DNA of 42,266 nucleotides from assembly GCA_009602725.1 (NCBI GenBank), contig WELB01000038.1, positions 1 to 42,266 on the forward strand. The letters are read 5' to 3'. Numbering within the stretch: the first letter of the stretch is position 1; every line of letters begins with the position of its first letter. The position numbers were made by a program, and so were the translations under genes. Below, in pieces: positions 31,701 through 42,266 of the stretch. This DNA comes from Spirogloea muscicola (Eukaryota > Streptophyta > Zygnematophyceae > Spirogloeales > Spirogloeaceae). Below the pieces are notes generated by a model. The model made no database searches and had not been told where the DNA came from. It saw only the letters and a list, made by a program, of their open reading frames with translations.

Positions 31701-32526
31701 TAATATGTACTGTGCTTCTCTTTACGCGTCACTGGCTTCCTTGGTCTCGGAGCAAAGCAATCAGCTTGTAAGGGTCACTGCCCAGTCCAGAAATACTGCA
31801 ATTCAAGTAATATCATATGTCATCCTCAGGGAACATAGACTTTGTTCACAGTAATCCCATCATAATGATGTTACACTTTGAGCACCATACACTATCGTTA
31901 AGTGCGATCATCTTAAGTTGCATGCACAGCTGAATTGTTTGTTGAGAATTGCATGCGGGTGTGTGTCTCAACCTCGATTCGTTGATCACATCATTGCTGC
32001 TACTACTGCAATGACAGGAAGGAAAGAGGATAGTCATGTTCTCATATGGCAGCGGCCTTGCCTCCTCCCTCTTTTCTTTCACTGTCCGAGCAGTATCTTC
32101 CACTTCTTCAAAATTCTCCATATCCTCAATAGCTTCGCAGCTTGATCTTCCCCATCTTCTGAAGTTAAGAAGAAAGGTGACTCTCACCTTTTGCAACCTT
32201 GCTTGGCAGTAGGAGCTCTGATGTAGAGATTCAGAGCAACTCCTTCACCTCAGAGCATGGATGTAGAATATGCCAAATACTATCGTGCTCACGACTCACT
32301 GTGATGCCTCCAGGTAAGCCCTGGCGAGTTTGTGAAGACCATGGAGCTGATGGAGACACGATATGGTGCACACGATTTCATCCCAGTGACTCCCAATGAC
32401 AATCTAAGGCCAGGGACATATTACCTTATGCAAGTTGATGCCCTGTATCGCAGATTTTACAGCAGAACATCGAATGAGATGCTTCTAACAGATTCAAAAC
32501 GGGCTGTAGCCAATGGCTCAATGTAG
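28726..32526 (+). CDS. HMGS: Hydroxymethylglutaryl-CoA synthase
   Basis: Twelve exons join in phase to 473 residues: 28726-28800, 28941-29047, 29279-29411, 29686-29829, 30296-30454, 30649-30722, 30855-30930, 31082-31134, 31309-31396, 31627-31767, 32018-32176 and 32314-32526. The enzyme condenses acetyl-CoA with acetoacetyl-CoA to HMG-CoA in the mevalonate pathway. The catalytic Cys is in [15 protein letters not shown] (Cys121), the general base Glu in [14 protein letters not shown] (Glu87) and the His in [15 protein letters not shown] (His251). Other family blocks are [84 protein letters not shown] and [15 protein letters not shown]. Length matches the plant cytosolic enzyme, and no targeting peptide is seen. 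The ATG at 28726 precedes the conserved start by seven residues. Intron 1 has a GTCCGG donor. Confidence 0.97.
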
Positions 32527-34076
32527 GTTCCCCAGATGTGATAATAGCAGAATTTGATGCTTCCAAGCTCCCTTGATTTGCTTGCTATTCCAGTTGCATT
32601 GCCAAATGGTGGCATTCTTTCATAGTCCCTGGCCCGCTATTCTGGCCCAATTATTCTTTCACAGCTGAATGCTGTACACTTGGCTCAAGTGATGCCAAGA
32701 TTTACCAATGTTGTGAAATGTTCGGTTATGGAGAACCAGTGATTTGAGCTGGGGATCACTCTATCAGATTCTTGTATGGTGAATTAGTAGATGGTCTGGG
32801 TAATCATCTGATCAGCTTAGTAGTTTGGACAATGAGGCAATGGATTGCACGGCAGGAGACATGGCAAGGGAAGCGAAGACGCTGGCCAGAGCTCTTTGCG
32901 AGCTCTTGAAGAGCAGCACCTGCAAATTGCTGTGAGGCTACATACAGGGCCTGTTTGCTCTCTAGGTATCGTACAATGCCTGTCCAAGCTCCTGTTGCTT
33001 GCGTGGAGACAGGATTTGAACCTGATAATGGAGTGGATGCAAGAACAGTAGGCATCGATTTGGATGTGGACCTGGACCTGGCAGCATGGTGTGCTGCAGT
33101 TTGCTTTTTGCTGCAGGCTGCCCGAGGCTTTTGCCACAGTGGGAGGTATGGAGTGTGTAAGCCGTGTGAGCTGTGTGAGTGCGTGAGCTGAAGAAACAGT
33201 GGCCAGTCACCACATGTCATTCTATGAGCTGTGCGAGCTGGAGGAGAAAATGTGAAGAGGACATGGCCAGGCATCCCATAAGCTCAATTCTTTAAAAGAC
33301 CTGCAGACAGAAGTGGGGTAGAGCACACCTTTGAAGAGCAAGAGCTAAGTGTTGGAGGTACTCAGTTTCAGCAAGGCTGATGTTCAACTAAAGATAGGCC
33401 AGAGAGTCAAGGCTCTTCAATTTGACAACGGTGGCCTGGATCTGAGGAGTGTGAAGTTGTGGCTGACAGCGAGGAAATCGAAGCGGACCTAGGCGAGGGT
33501 GGCGTCTCGCTTGCCAGATGGCAGTGATTCTTTCTTCCAGCCGTCTACCTAAACCTTTTCTTATCTGAGACATGGTGCTCATGCTCATGTTCACAACCAA
33601 GCCAAACGTTGTGTTGAGGCCGCAGCTACCAGTATCTGAGGATCTCAATAGTTGACACCCTTGCACCTGAATTGTGAAGTCGGCATGTGGAGTGCAAGTC
33701 TCGGAGTCTAAGTCTCGGAGTCTGTACATTCACATTACATGTAACAGCTGCCAGACCCGTAAATGTCCGGACCAAGCTACTATGCTGCCAGTCTGACAAC
33801 CAAGCCCACAACTTGACGCTGTGAGAAGACAACATTGTACAACTGTGATTGTACATGTTGTGCATCCGTGTTGTACACCTTACTACATGCAGTGGCGCAC
33901 GAAGGAGTAGTGACACTGTTGCACGAGATTACAGAGGACTGTGACATACTGCCTGGCACTCTTCCCATGGACAGCTCATGTGAGCTTCTTGACATGCTGA
34001 GAGTGTAAGTACAAGTGTATGTACAAGCTGCTGTAACAAAAATGGTGCTGAAGGTTTGCATCCCCGAGCATGCGGG
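32527..34076. other. HMGS-NMNAT convergent spacer
   Basis: Apart from the Copia-like remnant at 33352-33486 I see no gene. A 14-bp direct repeat (GTCTCGGAGTCTAA and partner) lies near 33699-33725. The last few hundred bases would be the NMNAT 3' UTR. Confidence 0.4.
33352..33486 (+). mobile_element. Copia-like integrase remnant
   Basis: The plus strand reads LEVLSFSKADVQLKIGQRVK then ALQFDNGGLDLRSVKLW, resembling the F-x-x-x-V-E-x-x-T-G-x-x-V-K-x-L-R-x-D-N-G-G-E stretch around the second catalytic Asp of Ty1/Copia integrases. The Glu after DNGG is replaced by Leu and no flanking domain is evident, so it is only a fossil fragment. Confidence 0.45.
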
Positions 34077-36952
<2,876 letters not shown>

Positions 36953-37809
36953 GGAAGCATCGTCCAGCTCTGCACCGCCGTCTGGCAGGGAAGTCCGGTG
37001 GTCCGCATGCTGCTCGTGCTTGCTGCGAAAGTACCTGCAGGAGTGGCAGCCGGATTGTCTGCCTGAGAGCCGGCAACGCCTCTGCCAACCCACAGTCTCC
37101 CAAGCGAACCAAGAGCCTTGCACTTGTGACACAATGCTGACGCTGAGGAGAAGCTGCAATATATATGAGTACAAGCACCAGTCTGAGGTTGGCGTCCGTG
37201 GAGCAGCGCACGGCGAGCTCTGAAAGCTATCATGGCAGCTCTGCAGCAGACTCAGAAGGGGCGCAACAACCTCGTGGGGCTTTGAGGATGCCCATAGTAA
37301 GACTCAGACAATGTGAGCGGCTTAGCCAACTGTGAGATTTGCTCTGGTTTAGGAGCAGGCATGGACTCTCGCCTTAGAAGTGTCCTGTGTCTGCAACTCA
37401 ATTCGTTCAATTCAAGTCATGTGGTTCTTGGTTCTTGGAGGCTCGACTTTGCCGGGCAGCTCACCTTGCCGGGCTCTAAGAGATCAGCGGACATGAAGCT
37501 CAGGTGTCACGCACACCACCAAACCTTCGTCGCTCTGACAGCGTTACCAGCAGTGTCCACATTGGCAACGGCGCCCGAGTGGGGCGGGCCGGGGGGTNAA
37601 CAGGAAGCCCGCATCAAATACACTAATTTTACTGGAGACTAGGAGGAAGTAGGGAGCCTATAGGGGTACACGAGATCACTAGGGCTGGAGAACTGACACA
37701 GAGACTATGAAAGACCCAGGAATCGATGAATGACTAAGGAAGGGGTTTGGAAACAAGGCTGTCAAAATTGCTGGAATGTCGTGATTGAGGAAGCCTATCC
37801 GAGGAATCC
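36953..37809. other. Spacer between NMNAT and DPH3-like gene
   Basis: Minus-strand coding-like sequence YFRSKHEQHADHR continues in frame upstream of the NMNAT start up to a CTCCTGCAG acceptor-like site near 37050. It may be 5' UTR or an additional exon. An ambiguous base (N) at 37598 marks uncertain sequence. Nothing else was recognised. Confidence 0.35.
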
Positions 37810-38247
37810 TCATGCGACTGGCACCCCATGCGGGAGAGACGGCTGCAAGTCGTGCGGCTCGCCTCCTGCCGCAAAATCCTCCTGCAGCCGCCAGGTCCAA
37901 AGACAGCCATGACTAGACGAAACGGCAGCTTGGCACGAGCGCCTCTCGCTGCCAAACAGATGAGTAAGGCAGCAGCAAGTCCAGTAATGTCTGCCTCTGA
38001 TAGCCCATCTGGCTACTTCAGAAGTCTGGTGCTTGTCCTACAGCTCCATGATATTGCACTCAAGAGTTCTCTTACTAGAAACATGTCAGCTTAAAAGTTA
38101 CTAGCTCAAACTTTTGTATCATACAGAACCTGCCTGACCTACTGCGGCAGGAAGGCTCGCGAGGCGACGAACCTGGTTATATACAACGGTGATGTACAGC
38201 GTGCAGCTCGGGCAGCGCGCAATCTCCTCGCCGTTGCGCAGGTCCTC
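37810..38247 (-). CDS. DPH3: DPH3-like CSL zinc-finger protein, 5' exon missing
   Basis: Two exons in phase 0 (38247-38173 and 37881-37810) encode EDLRNGEEIARCPSCTLYIT, then VVYNQ, then EDFAAGGEPHDL...HGVPVA-stop. DPH3/KTI11 is a small (about 80-90 aa) CSL-type zinc protein that supplies electrons to the Dph1-Dph2 enzyme in diphthamide synthesis on eEF2 and serves in Elongator tRNA modification. The second zinc pair (CPSC) is present. The first pair (C-x-C-G-D) should lie in an upstream exon ending in phase 0; the acceptor CTGTGGGCAG is there, but I found no such exon within the next 1 kb. DPH4 also has a CSL finger, but its J domain is not seen. Confidence 0.75.
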
Positions 38248-38397
38248 CTGCCCACAGGTAGTCGAGCAGGCATGCCAGTCGCCAATCGTAAGACATGGCA
38301 TAAGCATACGACTGTACAAATCGACGACGGCGACAGCCGGCGAGCTCGCCAGTCCGGCGGCGAGGCGGCCAGCGGCCAGAGCCAAGACGGCTTGCAG

Positions 38398-38460
38398 CGG
38401 CGGCGGCTGCGGCGGTGGCGGCGGCGGAAGCGGCGGCGGCGGCGGCGGCGGCGGCGCGCC
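38398..38460. repeat. GGC trinucleotide tract
   Basis: Interrupted GGC repeats (GGCGGCTGCGGCGGTGGC...) are followed by a run of C. Frames through it are poly-Ala, poly-Arg or poly-Gly artefacts. The tract lies 5' of the DPH3-like exons, where the missing first exon or promoter would be. Confidence 0.85.
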
Positions 38461-39557
38461 CCCCCCGCTCCCACCTCCTCTTCAGCCCTCCTCCTCGTCC
38501 CAGCTTGCGCGCTTCATGGAGCGAGCCATGCAGCCGCCAGACGGCAGCTCCTCGCTGAGTTGGGGCCCCCTTTGAGACGGCCGCCGCCTTTAGAGCGCCC
38601 ACGCTGTCCCTCCCCGCTCATCTCCCTCTACTTGACCCCTCCTACCCTACCCTTCCTCCGGCCGATGATTACACAACCATATTTGCTACTCTTGACGGGC
38701 TGCTGGCCCGGCTGACGACACGTTCATCACCAAGATCTATGAGGCCTCCTTGATCCCCATCCTACCCACTAGACTCTTCTGCCTGGCAGCACGGCGGGGA
38801 ACCGATGACGACACCCCTTGTAGGATGTGCGTGTCAGAGGAGCTCTTGCTTGCTTGCTCGCGGGGGCTGTGACTTTTACATCCATCAGTCTTCAATCCGA
38901 GGCTGACCCGCCCTGTTAACTCCTCTCTCGGCACTACCGCTCATTGAGACGCCTGTAGGTGCTTGCACGCCTCTCCAAGGTCAATCATAAGAAGTTGCTG
39001 CTGCAGACAGTCGCCAGCCTAGCCTGCACAAACGTCTTAAGAACCCCTAACGTTATACTTGTCATGCCGCATGGGTGGCCAGACGCCAGTGATGAGACGT
39101 ATATCGATGTGTGTCAGCTGAGGTTCTCCAAGCGGGGGGCTACTGACGACATACCAAATAATCTTCTCTCTGAGGTGCCAGCCATTCTACCCTGGACCAA
39201 TGTTCATGCCACCTCCAGCAAGCTCTACAATAGGGCCATCTAGAGACTCTCAAATCCCCGGCGAACTGCACAGAAGTTGACACGAGAACGTGCTATATCT
39301 GGGCAACCTTTGAACCTGATTGCCTGGACATGCTGATGCCCCGTGGCAATATGTCCAGGGTGGATATCTCCTTAGAAACTTCTTTAAAACAGATTGCACG
39401 AATGCATTTACAGTAAAAAGTGTGATAGACCACTCGCTATGCGAAATGCAGCTCCTCCGCTATTGACTTCTCCGCAGTTTCTAGTCACAAGATCGTTCTC
39501 TTCTGGCCTCAGACTCCACCTGCATCGGGCTATGGGGACACGTTTTGACTCCGGGCG
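38461..39557 (+). other. Unassigned region with one open frame (38959-39243)
   Basis: The plus frame VNHKKLLLQTVASLACTNVL ... NVILVMPHGWPDASDETYID ... ends at 39243. It has normal codon texture but no domain I recognise, and it is preceded by a GCCTGTAG acceptor-like site (about 38958). It could be an exon of an unidentified gene, or decayed transposon coding sequence. The rest of the interval has no supported feature. Confidence 0.3.
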
Positions 39558-42075
39558 TCAATCACCAAAGTCAACAATGGCCCGACCCAGGATTTTCCCC
39601 TGATCCAGTGCCTGATATGTCTCTGCAGCATCCTCCAAGTGCCGAGCCTGACTCACGGCTGCTGCCACATCGAGGAGGCCGCTTTCGACAAGCCCCAACA
39701 GAACAGGAAGGTCAGATCTTGCTCGCGCTCCATAGGATCCCACGATCTGAATCTGCCACAGTGCAAATGCATCTCTCAAAGTTGGAGGTCGACATAACAG
39801 CATTCTGCAGCAGCAATATAAGAAGCTCTCAAGCAGCCAGACGCATAATGTGAGATGGCATCAATGTCTGTCTCAGTGGCTGGCCAATCTGCTGGGAGTC
39901 CTGACCTAAAGCAGAAGAAGCAAAGTCACTCATTTCCCTCTGGGACCTCAATCGAGGTGGTGAAATGCAAAATAATTTCACAAAGGCGTCTGCAGAAGCA
40001 ACCAACCTTTCTGCGGACTATCCGCGCAATCTCAACCTCCGCCGTGTCGCCAACGGGCGCGATGCCAACCATCACAGCTTTGCCCCCATCCCGCACTGCA
40101 GCAACCGCCTGCATGAACGTATTCTTCCTCCCAAGGGCTTCAACGGCTATGTCAACACCCAAGCCACCTGTAATCTCCTGCACTTAAATGCCACCTATGT
40201 GCTCCATCACCATTGGCCCTTGTGCAAGCGTAGCTGGAGTATGGCTGCTCTCATCCAATTTAATGAAATAGACAGAGGAGAAGGTGGTGCAAGCTATAAC
40301 CATCTCCACACCTTGATCCTCTGAACAACGTCTTCCTCCATGGCGTTGATAACGTGACTCGCCCCCAGGCCCTTGGCCTTCTCAAGCTTGGCGCCATCAA
40401 CGTCTACGGCAATGATTGTGTGGCCGCCAAACGCCCGCGCCATCTGCAAGCAGCTGGCAAGCAGAGCACAGCAGTGATATGAGGCCATGGGCATCGAGCA
40501 AGGGCTGTCTGACAGCATCCTACACCAGTCCTTTTGCTTGGTTAGAGGCAGCAAGCACAGTCTGCTGATTAAGGAACTTTCACCTTGATCCCACCCCACC
40601 AGCCCCAATAACAGCGACGGAGTCACCAGCCCGCATATCGGCAGCATTCCGCATGGCTCCGTATGCTGTGAAGAAGGCGCACCCAAGGACCGCTGACTCT
40701 GCATACGGCAAGCTCTGTGGGAGGGCTGCCACCGCAGTTGCAGGCACTACGCAGTACTCCGCCAAGCCACCCATGCTGTACATGGAAATTGGGGCCCCTG
40801 GCCCCAACACAGCATGAGAGTGTCACCAATTTCCGCCAAGAGAGCACATTCCTGCAAAAGAGAGTCCCCACTTGGCAATTCTGCTGGATAGACTGCATGC
40901 TGAAGGACTTGGACAGAAATGTCTGCCTAGGGCAAGCAATCCTTGACGAGCGCTGGACGTGCAGCACATCAATAACGACGTAAGTCATGAGCCTGCTGCA
41001 CTGACAAGCGAGGGGCTGACTGGTCATCTTAAGAGCACCATCCTCAGCATCACCCCTTCTCACCATTGTCGGCAAAAAAAAGACGCGTCTCTCCATCGTA
41101 CAGAGTCCCCTTGCCTCTGTTGTACGCAAAGAAGGTCTCACAGAGATCCTCATTGCCCTGCAAATGTCATGTACGTCAGCTCGGCAGCGGGGCAGAGCAC
41201 TTTCCATCTGCTGACGCTTTACAGCTGGGGCAACATCAAAGTCAGGCCACCTTACACATACTCTCATACAGTTCAGTCTCTGGAAACAGCCAGCCATCCC
41301 GCTGATAACCAGCTGGTTGGGTGGAATTTAATCAACACTTCGTCAACTTACTTTTGTGCAGAAGAAGCAGCCACCACAGGGCATGATGAAGGCGCCCACT
41401 GCACGTGTGCCAAGTGGCAGCCTGCCCTCCAGCCAGACACATTGACGATCAATTGCTCGTTGTGAGATGGGCAAGAAGCTCGCTTGGTGCTGGTCAGGTG
41501 GCCTACCTTGCAGGGTGGAAGGCAGCAGAGAAAAAGTGGACAATGCATACTCAAATGTCGCCTGTAGCCAATGTCATGAGCTAGCAGAACTCGCCTGCGA
41601 GCGGTCCCGGGATCTGTGCCGGGTCCGAGCTCAACGACCTCGCCGCTGACCTCGTGGCCGAGCACACAGGGCATCGGGAAGGGCTGCTCGGACTTGATAA
41701 CGTGCAGGTCGGTGTGGCACACCCCACAGGCTGCACGGCAAAATGTTCCAAACATTTTCACCAGAAAGCAGTAACAGTTAAAGAACTCACAAAAGCAGAT
41801 CCTGGAGATGACGGCTGGCAATTCCTGTAGCCGGGCCCAGTGAACGCTTTTTCAACCGAGGCTACCTCGCGTCAGAGGCGCACCTCGGCACCGCATTCTA
41901 CGTCGGGGCCCGTTGATTGCATATGTCTCTCAGCTCAGAGCGTCAAGGAGGATTCGGCACTCTGAGTGCGCTCACCCCTGGTTTTGAGCAGGACCTCGCC
42001 GGCCTTGGGCCGCGGCATGCGGAGCCGCTCCACCTCCATCGGCCGGCCCGCCTCCCGCAGCACCGCGGCCAGCAT
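39558..42075 (-). CDS. Zinc-binding alcohol dehydrogenase (GroES-like, MDR family)
   Basis: Eight exons close in phase to 373 residues from ATG 42075: 42075-41976, 41730-41595, 41421-41352, 41157-41064, 40797-40584, 40453-40312, 40177-40007 and 39752-39558. It resembles the plant GroES-like zinc alcohol dehydrogenases of the AT5G63620 type. Catalytic zinc ligands lie in ACGVCHTDLH and GHEVSGEVVELG. The structural zinc set is CGGCFFC with the next Cys in NEDLC. The family marker FFAYNRGKGTLYDGETRLF follows, then MYSMGGLAEYC, the Rossmann motif VAVIGAGGVGSSCLQMARAF, VDVAVEAL-type VDIAVEALG and GSYGARARSDLP. The substrate is unknown. Intron 2 is GC-AG (CGCAG|GCGAGT). The frame stays open upstream of 42075 to the window edge, so an N-terminal targeting peptide starting outside cannot be excluded. 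Confidence 0.93.
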
Positions 42076-42266
42076 CGTGCTCGGCCCGCCGCCGACGTGG
42101 TAGCCAGCGCCGCTCGCTGGAGCGAGCGCGGCGGCGCCGCCTGTCCCCGTTGCCGCCACCACCGTCGCCGGCCCCGGGGCTCTCGTAGTAGCGTCGCCAT
42201 TGACGGCACTGGCGCAGCCGCGGCGCCACCCAGGGCGGCGCGGCGCCCGGGCCAGGCGCCGCGCCG
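42076..42266. promoter_or_regulatory. GC-rich 5' region of ADH
   Basis: Strongly GC- and CpG-rich sequence precedes the ADH start on the minus strand to the window end. It is either 5' UTR/promoter or the N-terminal extension of the same exon. The in-frame residues (AALAPASGAGYHVGGGPST) are Ala/Gly-rich, as in a transit peptide. Confidence 0.4.

Noticed and set aside
38139-38715. Arg- and Ala-rich frames around the GGC tract
   Set aside because: Low complexity; only the CSL exon inside this area has real similarity.

Overview
This is a eukaryotic nuclear window with introns, probably from a streptophyte (charophyte-grade) green alga. Almost every conserved gene is split into many short exons with GT-AG introns and a few GC-AG introns. 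The predicted proteins look plant-like: a land-plant-style SDH2, a CHX-type K+/H+ exchanger, an Arabidopsis-like NMNAT, an exocyst SEC8 and a GroES-like alcohol dehydrogenase. Cytosolic HMG-CoA synthase argues against core chlorophytes, which lost the mevalonate pathway. A retrotransposon-associated cytosine methyltransferase fragment also fits, because such captures are reported in charophytes and dinoflagellates. The species is not determined, and all of this comes from reading the sequence by eye.

Layout. About 1-12.4 kb is a transposon graveyard. It holds two copies of one gag-protease retroelement (0.7-2.8 kb, and 4.4-7.5 kb), each ending in a fold-back of its own protease region. It also holds a solo LTR with target-site duplication inserted in the first gag, tails of a LINE-like element, two opposed copies of a retroelement terminus (4.4 and 11.5 kb), a Cys-rich gene on the minus strand (10.3-11.4 kb), and the C-terminal half of a DNMT3-like C5 methyltransferase ORF (11.78-12.42 kb). 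From 12.6 to 16.9 kb lies the 3' half of exocyst SEC8 (+); its 5' half is not visible. An unidentified gene (+) follows at 17.7-19.0 kb, then SDH2 (-) at 19.3-20.6 kb, LINE-like remnants at 20.8-21.8 kb, and a complete 10-exon CHX exchanger (-) at 23.2-28.0 kb.

HMG-CoA synthase (+, 12 exons, 28.7-32.5 kb) is divergent from CHX across a GC-rich 715-bp spacer. After it come NMNAT (-, 10 exons, 34.1-37.0 kb), two exons of a DPH3-like CSL zinc-finger gene (-, 37.8-38.2 kb), an unassigned 38.6-39.5 kb stretch and a zinc alcohol dehydrogenase (-, 8 exons, 39.6-42.1 kb). The exon chains of CHX (857 aa), HMGS (473 aa), SDH2 (280 aa), NMNAT (279 aa) and ADH (373 aa) close exactly in phase, so base quality in these genes is good. 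The disruptions in the transposon part are therefore likely real rather than base errors, although large palindromes can still be assembly artefacts.

The genes are unrelated housekeeping functions: respiration, mevalonate, NAD synthesis, secretion, cation transport and diphthamide synthesis. No operon-like logic is expected. The most interesting signals are the methyltransferase fragment next to retroelement DNA and the repeated fold-back of gag-pro copies, which could be hairpin-RNA silencing triggers (inference).
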